Part shown: one piece after another, positions 1-8,304 of the stretch | Layout: every line of letters starts with the position of its first letter | How positions within the stretch are numbered: the first letter of the stretch is position 1 | Origin: a virus | Direction: 5' to 3' (one strand) | Length of the DNA stretch: 41,367 nt | IMG/VR virus record: IMGVR_UViG_3300023108_000056 | Span: 1-41,367 of that record | Made by a program: the position numbers and the translations under genes | Notes under the pieces: generated by a model | Told to the model about the DNA's origin: nothing | Seen by the model: the letters and a program-made list of their open reading frames with translations, nothing else | Databases searched by the model: none

Positions 1-2
1 CG

Positions 3-236
3 TATTGGGAAAAGATACGTGAGAAAGAAAAGCAAGAGCGTAGCAAGAGGGTAGATAAGCTATCTGATGAGCAACGCAAGGCAGTCACTGCAGTATATAA
101 ACTGCTTGACAACATACTGGACACCGCACTATACCCAGACATGGGTGGTGTACGGGCTGTGTCTGCATATGACTTGCAAGAACTGTCCGATGCCAATGAC
201 ACACTACAATTTCAATTCAATCTGAAAGGAGAATAG
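3..236 (+). CDS. 3' end of a hypothetical protein (partial)
   Basis: An open frame runs in from the left edge and stops with TAG at 234-236, giving the last 77 residues of a protein whose start is outside the window. The visible part begins with a strongly charged Lys/Glu/Arg helix (WEKIREKEKQERSKR) and continues as a soluble helical segment. The stop lies 2 nt before the next ATG, and the Shine-Dalgarno (AAAGGAG) of the next gene overlaps its last codons, so it belongs to the same plus-strand operon. I do not recognise the family. Confidence 0.6.
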   Translation, partial: YWEKIREKEKQERSKRVDKLSDEQRKAVTAVYKLLDNILDTALYPDMGGVRAVSAYDLQELSDANDTLQFQFNLKGE

Positions 237-238
237 AT

Positions 239-1087
239 ATGCCATTTGATTTCCCTATGAGTAACATGATGCCTGATGAATTAAACTTTGACGTAATGTT
301 TGAGCCTACTAAGGTGAAGGACAAGAAGTATGTCATCAACGGTAACACAGGTGACTACATTGGTGTGGTAGGTGACACGTTCAACTGTGCCAGCCACGCT
401 GATTTCTTTGAAGGTGTACATGACACCATCACAGAGAACCTTGGCGAAGCTGAGTGCGAAGGCATGAACATGAAGTGGAACATTGCCAGACAGAATGCAT
501 GGGCTATGCTCGACATGACCCTGCCTAACGTGACTGCCCGTATTGAGACGGACAAGCACAGCACTACCATTGCACAGCGTATCATTGCGCTACACGGTAT
601 TGATGGTAGCTGTTCCAACCAGACATTCTTTGGTGCGATAGATTTCTTCTGCACCAACGGTATGATTCGTGGTGAGCATGACAAGGTGCGGCGTAAGAAC
701 TCTGCCAACTTCAGCATGGACAGGTTTATCCGTGACCTGCGTGAATCTACACAGTCATTCTATGCACAGTCAGAACGCTTGCAGGGTTGGGCTAATAAGC
801 CTCTGTTTGTGGGCGATGTCAAAGCTATGCTTGAGTCCCTGCTAAAGTCTGACCGCACAGCAGACAAGATGCTTACCTTGTACAACCAAGAGGCATCAGT
901 GCGTGGACAGAATGTCTGGGCATTGTACTCTGCATTCACCAACTATGCATCGTATGCCGATGAGCGTAATGGTTTTGCCCTGCGTAACACAGGCAAGGAT
1001 ACCAACGCTGTGTCTATGTTCCAACGTGAGAGCAAGGTGTCGCAGTGGATTGAAAGCAAGCCATTCAAGGAGTTGATTGCGGCATGA
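239..1087 (+). CDS. DUF932-like phage protein
   Basis: A soluble protein of 282 residues. The N-terminal part (GDYIGVVGDTFNCASHADFF) and the central GAIDFFCTNGMI segment resemble the DUF932/TIGR03299 phage-plasmid family, whose biochemical role is unknown to me. AAAGGAG lies at 225-231 with good spacing to this ATG. The stop overlaps the next gene by 4 nt (ATGA type), so translation is probably coupled. No signal peptide or membrane segment is visible. Its place in the early operon beside a nuclease and the integrase suggests DNA metabolism or host takeover, but that is inference from position only. Confidence 0.6.
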   Translation: MPFDFPMSNMMPDELNFDVMFEPTKVKDKKYVINGNTGDYIGVVGDTFNCASHADFFEGVHDTITENLGEAECEGMNMKWNIARQNAWAMLDMTLPNVTARIETDKHSTTIAQRIIALHGIDGSCSNQTFFGAIDFFCTNGMIRGEHDKVRRKNSANFSMDRFIRDLRESTQSFYAQSERLQGWANKPLFVGDVKAMLESLLKSDRTADKMLTLYNQEASVRGQNVWALYSAFTNYASYADERNGFALRNTGKDTNAVSMFQRESKVSQWIESKPFKELIAA

Positions 1088-1428
1088 TGCAAATCTCAGA
1101 CAAAAGACGTGGTGACATAACTGAATTAGAGTTGTGTCATCACTTTTTAAACCAAGGGTTTGAAGTCTTTAAAAATGTATCTTGTACGGGTGCCATAGAT
1201 TTTATTGTGCTAAACAATGAAACCAATGAGTTTACCCTTTATGATAGTAAAACTGCTAACGTAAGTGTTAGGGAAGATGGTAGCCGTAGAATAAACTGTA
1301 GTGCTACCACACCTAGACAAAAAGAACTTGGCGTACAAGTAGTAGTAATGCATGAGGGTAAAATATATACAGACGCAAACAGAGTAGGAGTAGTGTTAGA
1401 TGAAGACAGTAAAACATCTTGTGGATAA
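1084..1428 (+). CDS. Small PD-(D/E)XK nuclease-like protein
   Basis: A protein of 114 residues whose layout matches small PD-(D/E)XK nucleases of the intron-associated endonuclease or Holliday-resolvase type. It has an N-terminal helix (RRGDITELELCHHFLNQGF), then a strand with an Asp (GAIDF, D39), then a strand ending D54-S-K56, which would be the (D/E)xK pair. The usual Glu of ExK is Asp here, which the family tolerates. It overlaps the upstream gene by 4 nt and the integrase by 29 nt. It could cut branched or foreign DNA, or be an inactive relative. The family call rests on motif pattern only. Confidence 0.5.
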   Translation: MMQISDKRRGDITELELCHHFLNQGFEVFKNVSCTGAIDFIVLNNETNEFTLYDSKTANVSVREDGSRRINCSATTPRQKELGVQVVVMHEGKIYTDANRVGVVLDEDSKTSCG

Positions 1429-2278
1429 GTACTATAATTCCAATGATTTCAAGATGTTACGAAGCAGAACTAAGAAGGACTATCAATACTTTCTTAGCGT
1501 CATGCTGGATGATTTTGGCTCTGTGAATTTTTGTGAACTCACAAGTAAGCAAGCTAAACACGCATATGAAAGGTGGGTTGAGCGAGGCATCAGTCTCGCC
1601 AACCACGTATGCACTGTATCATCTATCCTGTTTCGTTATGCTATTGAGATGGAGTATGCAGAGGTCAATCCGTTTGCCAACGTCAGGCGTAAGACACCAC
1701 CACAACGCAAAGTTGTGTGGACTGAGGATGATGTACGCACGTTCCTTGACACTGCATACAGCGAGTTTCAGTGGCGTAGTATCGGATTGATAGTTCACAT
1801 GGCATACGAATGGTGCCAGCGTCTAGGTGACATGCGCCTGCTGACGTGGGACAACATTGACTTGGAAGAACGTAAGCTATACTTGGAGCAGTCAAAGCGT
1901 AGGGCAGAGGTAACTTTGCCTATACAAGATGACCTGCTTGAGATGCTGACACAGCAGGAGCAGGACTTCGGCTTCCAACAATACGTTGTTCCCCGTACAA
2001 CGCCCGTACACGGGCAGTACGAGCCTTACAGCATGGAGAGACTGTCCAAAGCTGGACGGGCTGTCATGCGTGAAGCTGGGCTGTCTGAAGAACTACGGCT
2101 CATGGACTTGCGGCGTACAGGTACAACACAAATGGTAGAGGCAGGTGTAAGTATGGGACAAATCATGTCGGTTACAGGACATAGTAACCCACAGTCAGTG
2201 AAACCGTACATGAAAAACACATACGAGAGTGCAAATAATGCGTTGACAGCACGTAAATCGTATGGTAAAAGCACTTAA
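1400..2278 (+). CDS. int: Tyrosine-family site-specific integrase
   Basis: A tyrosine recombinase of 292 residues, a normal length for a phage integrase. The N-terminal 100 residues form a SAM-like core-binding domain (DKYYNS, RTKKDYQYF). The catalytic domain shows R141 (CQRLGDMR), a beta-hairpin lysine near 166 (QSKRR), R238 (DLRRTG), H261 (GHSNP) and the nucleophile Y270 (VKPYM). The position normally holding His in the HxxR box is Met235, an unusual substitution. AGGAG at 1386-1390 sets the start inside the upstream gene. It would integrate the phage at an attB site in the host. No attP could be identified in the window. An integrase in an early operon next to replication genes suggests lysogenic potential, but no repressor was recognised. 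Confidence 0.9.
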   Translation: MKTVKHLVDKYYNSNDFKMLRSRTKKDYQYFLSVMLDDFGSVNFCELTSKQAKHAYERWVERGISLANHVCTVSSILFRYAIEMEYAEVNPFANVRRKTPPQRKVVWTEDDVRTFLDTAYSEFQWRSIGLIVHMAYEWCQRLGDMRLLTWDNIDLEERKLYLEQSKRRAEVTLPIQDDLLEMLTQQEQDFGFQQYVVPRTTPVHGQYEPYSMERLSKAGRAVMREAGLSEELRLMDLRRTGTTQMVEAGVSMGQIMSVTGHSNPQSVKPYMKNTYESANNALTARKSYGKST

Positions 2279-2303
2279 CTGCCGCAAAGGAGAGTGATAT
2301 ATA

Positions 2304-3074
2304 ATGAATAATATATATAACATTATAAGTGATATAGATGTACCCAATGGACAGACTAAACGTATGGACTGTCCTAACTGTGGTGGGTACAAGACATTCA
2401 CTATTACTAATAACTTGGGTAGTCTTGTGTGGAATTGTTACAAGGCTTCCTGCAATGTAAGCGGCGGGAACCGTGTACACCTAACTGTCGATGACATACG
2501 TGGCAGTATGGGTAACGTGGCTGACTTTGCCGATGAGACATTTGATATGCCTCAGTACATCGTACCACATAGAAACAAGCGTACCGTGTTGGCGTTCTGC
2601 TACAGGTACAAGCTAGACCCCGATGAGTTGGGTGTGTTGTATGATGTGAAGGATGACAGGGTTGTGTTCCCTGTTGTACATGATGGCAAAACAGTGGACG
2701 CTACAGGCCGTGCTATCGGCAAGCGTCTACCTAAATGGAAACGATATGGAAAAAGTGGCTTGCCATACACACATGGTTGTGGTAAAGTCGCAGTTGTTGT
2801 TGAGGACTGTGTGAGTGCAGCCGTGGTTGGTGGCGAATCCTTTGTCGGGGTTGCGATACTTGGCACATCTCTCCAAGAGTCGCATAAAGGGTATCTTGCA
2901 CAGTTCTCAACAGCCGTAATAGCATTAGACCCCGATGCATTACCAAAGACTTTGCAGATGGCAAAGGAACTACGTGGGCATGTAAACGATGTTCGTGTCC
3001 TACGTTTGAAAGATGATTTGAAATATCGTAACCCGACAGATATGGAGAACTTGTATGGAATTATCAATCATTAG
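2304..3074 (+). CDS. DNA primase (zinc finger plus TOPRIM)
   Basis: A protein of 256 residues equivalent to the primase half of T7 gp4. A zinc-binding site is formed by C23, C26, C45 and C50 (CPNC ... CYKASC) and should read the template for primer start sites. The TOPRIM fold carries E167 (VVVEDC) and D209/D211 (LDPD), which bind the catalytic metals. It lacks the helicase domain, which follows as a separate gene overlapping by 20 nt, so the T7-type fusion is split here. AAAGGAG at 2287-2293 precedes the start. It should make RNA primers for the phage polymerase and act with the helicase next door. Confidence 0.8.
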   Translation: MNNIYNIISDIDVPNGQTKRMDCPNCGGYKTFTITNNLGSLVWNCYKASCNVSGGNRVHLTVDDIRGSMGNVADFADETFDMPQYIVPHRNKRTVLAFCYRYKLDPDELGVLYDVKDDRVVFPVVHDGKTVDATGRAIGKRLPKWKRYGKSGLPYTHGCGKVAVVVEDCVSAAVVGGESFVGVAILGTSLQESHKGYLAQFSTAVIALDPDALPKTLQMAKELRGHVNDVRVLRLKDDLKYRNPTDMENLYGIINH

Positions 3075-4281
3075 AAGCCTGATGGATAAGTCGTTCTATG
3101 ATGACCACCGTGGTAGCAAATGCCCACCACGTTTGTTCAGCAAGGACGCACGTAAAATCAAAGAGGCTATCGACACAGCTATGGATAGGTATGAACGCAC
3201 CGTCACACCCGATGAGGTTGAGGCGTTGTTCATGTCAAACAATCCTACGCTGACTACAGCACAGAAGCAGGGCTATGCTTCTATGTTTGCTTCTATCAAG
3301 CGTGAGCAACCAATGGGCAGTGACATAGCACAAGAGGTGCTATCCAAACTATTCCAGCAGGTTGTTGGCGAAGACGTTGCGAATATCGGATTTGATATGG
3401 TCAATGGTGATGCCGCTACACTTGAGAAGCTACGCAATCTGCTTGAGCGTTATGGTGATGACTTCATTCCCAATCTCAATATTGAGTGGGATGACATCAC
3501 TATCGAAACACTCATGGCTAAAGCTGAGTTGGAAGCACGTTGGACATTCAACCTGCCTAGCTTAACACGCAAGGTAGAGGGTGTCAGTGGTGGTCAGCTT
3601 ATCGAAGTGGGTGCTAGACCCAACACAGGTAAGACATCCTTCCACGCCAGCTTGATTGCTGCGCCGGGCGGTTTCGCACATCAGGGTGCCAAGTGCATTA
3701 TCTTATGTAACGAAGAACCTACTCACCGTGTCGGCGCACGTTATCTGACTGCAGCATCTGGTATGTCTGCACGTGAGGTACGTGACAACATGAGCAAAGC
3801 CAAGGCACTCTATGAACCTGTGATGAACAACATCAAGATTAAAGAGGCTGGTGGTCGTGACATGGCATGGGTTGAGTCTGTATGCAAGTCATACAAGCCT
3901 GACGTGTTGGTGCTTGACATGGGTGACAAGTTCTCTGTGCAGGGTTCCTTTGCACGGCAAGACGAAGCACTCAAGGCATGTGCTATCTACGCAAGGCAGA
4001 TTGCCAAATCATATGACTGTGCCGTGTTCTATATGTCTCAGCTATCAGCAGAGGCAGAGGGTAGGTCACAGCTTAATCAGTCAATGATGGAAGGCTCACG
4101 TACAGGTAAGGCTGCTGAAGCTGACCTGATGATACTGATTGGCAAGACCAATGCACAGATAGAAGGTGAGGAAGAGGACAGTCCAATGCGGCATGTCAAT
4201 GTCGTGAAGAACAAGTTGACAGGCTGGCATGGTATGGTTAATGTGGACTTGGATTATCAAACAGCGAGGTACACAGGATGA
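3055..4281 (+). CDS. Replicative DnaB-type helicase
   Basis: A RecA-fold hexameric helicase of 408 residues. The Walker A motif is at 186-195 (GARPNTGKTS) and Walker B ends at D288 (VLVLD). E184, just before Walker A, and the later YMSQLS segment fit the DnaB/gp4 core. The N-terminal 140 residues are helical and may be the primase-interacting or oligomerising part. GGAG at 3044-3047 with 7-nt spacing sets the start. The gene overlaps the primase by 20 nt and the polymerase by 4 nt. It should unwind the phage DNA ahead of the polymerase using nucleotide hydrolysis. Confidence 0.88.
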   Translation: MELSIIRSLMDKSFYDDHRGSKCPPRLFSKDARKIKEAIDTAMDRYERTVTPDEVEALFMSNNPTLTTAQKQGYASMFASIKREQPMGSDIAQEVLSKLFQQVVGEDVANIGFDMVNGDAATLEKLRNLLERYGDDFIPNLNIEWDDITIETLMAKAELEARWTFNLPSLTRKVEGVSGGQLIEVGARPNTGKTSFHASLIAAPGGFAHQGAKCIILCNEEPTHRVGARYLTAASGMSAREVRDNMSKAKALYEPVMNNIKIKEAGGRDMAWVESVCKSYKPDVLVLDMGDKFSVQGSFARQDEALKACAIYARQIAKSYDCAVFYMSQLSAEAEGRSQLNQSMMEGSRTGKAAEADLMILIGKTNAQIEGEEEDSPMRHVNVVKNKLTGWHGMVNVDLDYQTARYTG

Positions 4282-6320
4282 AGCTAACACTTGATGTAGA
4301 GAATACAGTCACCAAGCGTGATGGCAAGATGCACCTTGACCCCTTTGAGCCAGAGAACTCACTGACTATGATTGGTGTGTTGACTGACCAAGGTATGGAG
4401 CAGCACTTCCCATTTGACCACAGTGATGTACCCAATCAGCAGGATTACTACGAGCGTGTGCAGTGGTATCTGGACGAAGCTACTGTACTCATCTGTCACA
4501 ATGCTGCATATGATTTGATGTGGCTATGGGAGTCAGGCTTTAAGTATGATGGCCCTGTGTTTGACACGATGCTGGCTGAGTATGTATTGCAGCGTGGTAT
4601 CAAAGAGCCGTTGTCTCTTGAGGCATGTGCAGAGCGTTACGAACTGGACACCAAGAAGCAGGACACGCTGAAGGAATACTTCAAGCAAGGCTACAGCACA
4701 CGTGACATACCATACAATGAGTTGTGTGAATATCTATCTGCTGACCTTCAGGCTACGCAGCAACTTGCTGACAAGCTGATGTATCGTTTGAATACACCAG
4801 CAGATAGTGGCTTGCGTGGTACAGTAGACCTGACCAATCAGGTAGCTGTGTGCCTAGCACGTATCTATCAGCGTGGGTTCAAGGTTGACTTGTCTGTGTT
4901 GGAGCAAGTGCGTACAGAGTTTGAGCAGGAGAAGCAACAGCTTGAGACTGACCTGCAGGAGCATGTGCGTAAACTGATGGGTGACACACCTATCAACCTG
5001 AACAGCCCAGAGCAATTGTCTTGGGTAATCTACAGCCGTAAGGTCAAGGACAAGATGTATTGGGGCAACGCTATTGACCCATACATGGATGACGCAGACT
5101 TCCGCAGCTTGATTGCTGGCGGTACAGACAAGATGTACAAGACTGTGGCAGAGCAGTGTAAAGACTGTGGTGGTACAGGCTACATCAGAAAGGTGAAGAA
5201 GAATGGCGAACCGTTTGCGAAACCTAATCGGTGCAGTAATTGTGATACTGCTGGTTTTACTCTCACACCTACCAGTGCGCTGGCTGGCCTCAAGTTCAAA
5301 CCCCCTTCACCAAAGTGGGCAAGTGCCAACGGCTTTTCAACCAGCAAGCAAAACCTAGAGGTGCTTGAGTCTGCTGCAAAGCAGCGTGGCATGTCTGACG
5401 CTGTTGACTTTCTGTCTAAGGTACGTAGGTTGAGTGCCGTGGATACATACCTATCTTCCTTTGTTGAAGGCATACAGACCTACACAAAGCAGGATGGTAA
5501 GCTGCATGTGCGTTTGCTACAACATCGTACAGCTACTGGCAGGTTCAGTGGTGCAGACCCTAACATGCAGAACATGCCACGTGGCGGCACGTTTCCTGTG
5601 AAGAAAGTATTTGTGTCACGATTTGCTGGTGGCAAGATTATGGAAGCTGACTTTGCACAGTTGGAGTTTCGTGCTGCTGCCTATCTATCACAAGATGGAG
5701 TTGCTATTGAAGAAGTATCTACTGGATTTGATGTACACGCATACACCGCTAAAGTTATTAGTGATGCTGGTCAGCCTACGAGTAGACAGGATGCGAAAGC
5801 GCATACATTCGCGCCGTTATACGGGGCAACAGGCTATGGACGAACATCCGCTGAGTCAGAATACTACACACACTTCAACCAGAAGTACCAAGGAGTCGCG
5901 TCTTGGCATACCCGACTGGCTAAAGAAGCTATAAGCACACGCAAGATTACTACACCAAGTGGTCGTGAGTTTGCTTTTCCTGATGTGTACCGCAAAGCAA
6001 GTGGTCGCATCTCACACTTTACACAGATAAAGAATTATCCTGTGCAGTCGTTTGCTACAGCAGACATTGTGCCTATCGCATTGTTGCACATTGATATGTT
6101 GCTAAAGGATATGCAATCGTGTATAGTGAATACAGTGCATGACAGTATTGTTGTTGATGTACACCCAGATGAAGAATCACGGGTTATCAGTATCATAGAC
6201 GAAACTAATAAAGCACTGCCTTATCTCATCACCCAACGCTGGGGAGTTGAGTTTAATGTGCCTCTGTTATTAGAGGCAAAAATAGGCCCGAATTGGCTTG
6301 ACACCAAGGACGTAACCTGA
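4278..6320 (+). CDS. polA: Family A DNA polymerase with internal DnaJ-like zinc finger
   Basis: A replicative polymerase of 680 residues. The proofreading domain is intact: Exo I D6/E8 (LDVEN), Exo II N75/D79 (HNAAYD), Exo III Y152/D156 (YLSAD). A DnaJ-like zinc finger follows, C294/C297 (CKDCGGTG) and C319/C322 (CSNCDTAG). The polymerase domain has motif A D458 (ADFAQLEFR), motif B R503-K507-F511-Y515 (RQDAKAHTFAPLYG) and motif C H621-D622. The residue after D622 is Ser rather than the usual Glu (HDS, not HDE). F511 corresponds to E. coli Phe762. The embedded zinc finger is, to my knowledge, characteristic of HMO-2011-type podoviruses. The gene overlaps the helicase by 4 nt. Confidence 0.95.
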   Translation: MKLTLDVENTVTKRDGKMHLDPFEPENSLTMIGVLTDQGMEQHFPFDHSDVPNQQDYYERVQWYLDEATVLICHNAAYDLMWLWESGFKYDGPVFDTMLAEYVLQRGIKEPLSLEACAERYELDTKKQDTLKEYFKQGYSTRDIPYNELCEYLSADLQATQQLADKLMYRLNTPADSGLRGTVDLTNQVAVCLARIYQRGFKVDLSVLEQVRTEFEQEKQQLETDLQEHVRKLMGDTPINLNSPEQLSWVIYSRKVKDKMYWGNAIDPYMDDADFRSLIAGGTDKMYKTVAEQCKDCGGTGYIRKVKKNGEPFAKPNRCSNCDTAGFTLTPTSALAGLKFKPPSPKWASANGFSTSKQNLEVLESAAKQRGMSDAVDFLSKVRRLSAVDTYLSSFVEGIQTYTKQDGKLHVRLLQHRTATGRFSGADPNMQNMPRGGTFPVKKVFVSRFAGGKIMEADFAQLEFRAAAYLSQDGVAIEEVSTGFDVHAYTAKVISDAGQPTSRQDAKAHTFAPLYGATGYGRTSAESEYYTHFNQKYQGVASWHTRLAKEAISTRKITTPSGREFAFPDVYRKASGRISHFTQIKNYPVQSFATADIVPIALLHIDMLLKDMQSCIVNTVHDSIVVDVHPDEESRVISIIDETNKALPYLITQRWGVEFNVPLLLEAKIGPNWLDTKDVT

Positions 6321-6360
6321 TATAACTATGCGTCTAACAACTGGAAAGGAGTTAATAAAC

Positions 6361-7242
6361 ATGAATGATATTACAACAATTGATACCAATAACTACGCTG
6401 AGATGGCAAAGGCTATGGGTATCGCCAATGAAGCTGCATCACAGAAGAAGCAAGGTATGTTCCTTGCACGTCTGCGTATCCAGCATTCCCCAATCTTAGG
6501 TACAGATACCATCAAAGTTAAAGGTGGTACATATAAGCTGGAGATTCCTGATGGGCCTACGTACTACGCAGAGTCTGCTATCGTGCGTCCATTCATGCAA
6601 CGCTTCATGTACAAGAAGTTTGTCATGGCTACAGGTACTGCACCTAATCGTTACGTCAAGACTGTCATGGCTGATAGCCTGAACATGGACTTGAAAGATA
6701 ATGACGGTGGCTTTAACTGTGGTAAGCCTTCAGGCTGGATTGAGGACTTCAAGTCTCTGCCGGATGCTACGAAGGAATTGATTCGCTCTATCAAACGAGT
6801 ACGTGTTGTGCTTGGTACGGTTGAGTTGGTCAATCCAAAGGATGCTGATGGCAAAGAAGCTAGTGTCGATACTGTCCCATTCATTTGGGAAGTAGAGAAC
6901 CGTGACGCATTCAAGACTGTAGGCGGTGTGTTTAACCAGCTTGCTAAGATGAAGCGTCTACCTGTGCAGCATAACGTAACGCTGAATACAGAAGAGCGTA
7001 AGCTGCCTAACGGTAATAGCTTCTACCTACCTATTACGTCTTTAGATGTAACCAATGTTGTGGAACTCACCCAAGATGACCAAGAGAAGTTTGCTGACTT
7101 CATGTCATGGGTACAGAACTATAACGAGTACATCATCAATGCCTACGCAGAAAAGGCTTCGTCAAAACACGATGAGGACTTGGATGAGTTGAACATTGAC
7201 GATGTTGTGGATATGGACTTTGAAGAAGAAGAGGTAGCGTAA
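6361..7242 (+). CDS. Probable single-stranded DNA-binding protein
   Basis: A protein of 293 residues starting at the ATG at 6361, which has AAAGGAG at 6345-6351. An in-frame upstream ATG at 6328 has no ribosome site. The body looks beta-rich, and the last ~35 residues are strongly acidic (DEDLDELNIDD ... DMDFEEEEVA), as in T7 gp2.5 and other phage single-strand-binding proteins, where the tail recruits partners. It lies between the polymerase and a recombination-type nuclease, where an SSB would be expected. I cannot show an OB fold from sequence alone, so the function is inference from tail and context. Its stop overlaps the next start as TAATG. Confidence 0.45.
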   Translation: MNDITTIDTNNYAEMAKAMGIANEAASQKKQGMFLARLRIQHSPILGTDTIKVKGGTYKLEIPDGPTYYAESAIVRPFMQRFMYKKFVMATGTAPNRYVKTVMADSLNMDLKDNDGGFNCGKPSGWIEDFKSLPDATKELIRSIKRVRVVLGTVELVNPKDADGKEASVDTVPFIWEVENRDAFKTVGGVFNQLAKMKRLPVQHNVTLNTEERKLPNGNSFYLPITSLDVTNVVELTQDDQEKFADFMSWVQNYNEYIINAYAEKASSKHDEDLDELNIDDVVDMDFEEEEVA

Positions 7243-8105
7243 TGAAGCATCCTGCTGAACTGGCACTGCATCAGTATCTTGAGAACGCCGTGACAGGCAA
7301 ATCAAGTATGTCACAACAGACAATCAAACAGATTGGCCTTGATGTGATGTCTGCTGCAGCACGTCAGTTCGGTGGGGGCAACAAGCGTGACAAGTTCAGC
7401 CTACGTATGTCAAATGTAGGTAGGCCGACTTGTCAACTCTGGTATGATAAGAACAAGCCAGAGGTAGCTGTTCCTCTGCCGACAACATTCGTAATGAATA
7501 TGATGATTGGAGACATCGTTGAAGCTGTCTTCAAAGGTATCCTCAAAGAAGCAGGAGTAAGTTATGAAGACACGGATAAAGTTTCTCTTGACCTTGGTGA
7601 CGATAGCGTTTCTGGTAGTTATGACCTCATCATTGATGGTGCAGTTGATGATATTAAATCAGCTTCAGACTGGTCATACAGAAACAAGTTTGAATCCTAT
7701 GACACTCTTGCCAGCGGTGATGGCTTCGGGTATGTGGCTCAGTTAGCTGGGTACGCCAAAGCATCAGGCAAGAAAGCAGGTGGCTGGTGGGTAGTGAACA
7801 AGGCCAATGGGCAGTTCAAGTATGTACCAGCTACAGGTCTTGACATTGACAAAGAGGTATCCCAAATAAAGGATACGGTTCAGACAGTAAAGGAGAACAA
7901 ATTTGAAAGATGTTTTGAACCAGTGCCTGAGACTTTTCGTGGCAAGCCCACAGGTAATAAAGTCCTTAATGACGGATGTAAATTTTGCAGCTATCGCTTT
8001 GATTGCTGGGATAGTCTTACTGAGTTACCTGCTGTAAAGTCACAGGCAAAGAACCCGCCCACAGTGGCATATGTTGAACTAGCAAAGGAGTATATGAATG
8101 GATGA
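7242..8105 (+). CDS. Cas4/AddB-like PD-(D/E)XK exonuclease with probable Fe-S cluster
   Basis: A RecB-family nuclease of 287 residues. Catalytic motifs are D128 (GSYDLIID), D137-I-K139 (the D/ExK pair) and Q167...Y171 (QLAGY). Four cysteines, C64 near the N terminus and C246, C249 and C255 near the C terminus (CKFCSYRFDC), match the split Cx2Cx5C layout that holds a 4Fe-4S cluster in Cas4 and AddB. It probably degrades or resects DNA ends in phage recombination or recycles host DNA, equivalent in role to T7 gp6. It begins at a TAATG overlap with the probable SSB gene. Confidence 0.75.
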   Translation: MKHPAELALHQYLENAVTGKSSMSQQTIKQIGLDVMSAAARQFGGGNKRDKFSLRMSNVGRPTCQLWYDKNKPEVAVPLPTTFVMNMMIGDIVEAVFKGILKEAGVSYEDTDKVSLDLGDDSVSGSYDLIIDGAVDDIKSASDWSYRNKFESYDTLASGDGFGYVAQLAGYAKASGKKAGGWWVVNKANGQFKYVPATGLDIDKEVSQIKDTVQTVKENKFERCFEPVPETFRGKPTGNKVLNDGCKFCSYRFDCWDSLTELPAVKSQAKNPPTVAYVELAKEYMNG

Positions 8106-8304
8106 TGAACTCAATGAACTTGCAGAACAGATTAAAGATGCAGAGCGACATCTTAATGAACTTCGCAAAGAATACCGTGAACGTAAGACCGCAGGACTTC
8201 GTGCAGCTATTGATGCACGTAATGAAGCAGATAAAGTCTTACGTGAAGAACTACGTGCGTTAGGTTATCGCAACCCGTTTATCTCATGGCGTGACGTTGG
8301 CTAA
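8098..8304 (+). CDS. Small coiled-coil hypothetical protein
   Basis: A 68-residue, highly charged helical protein. Leucine and isoleucine spacing in the first 45 residues (LNELAEQIKDAERHLNELRK) suggests a short coiled coil. AAAGGAG at 8085-8091 precedes the ATG, and both neighbours overlap it slightly (8 nt and 14 nt). No family recognised. Small helical proteins in this position are often accessory to replication, but nothing in the sequence proves this. Confidence 0.65.
   Translation: MDDELNELAEQIKDAERHLNELRKEYRERKTAGLRAAIDARNEADKVLREELRALGYRNPFISWRDVG

Noticed and set aside
106-135. A promoter-like TTGACA-18-TATACC on the plus strand
   Set aside because: The -10 is poor, the spacer is 18 nt, and the site lies inside a coding frame of an operon that already reads through from the left.
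2172-2480. A minus-strand frame across the int/primase junction that might have been a repressor
   Set aside because: It is hydrophobic and Tyr/Ile/Cys-rich with no helix-turn-helix pattern, and it overlaps the conserved zinc-finger coding region on the other strand.
6328-6360. An upstream ATG for the SSB-like gene
   Set aside because: The AAAGGAG site lies after it and serves the ATG at 6361.
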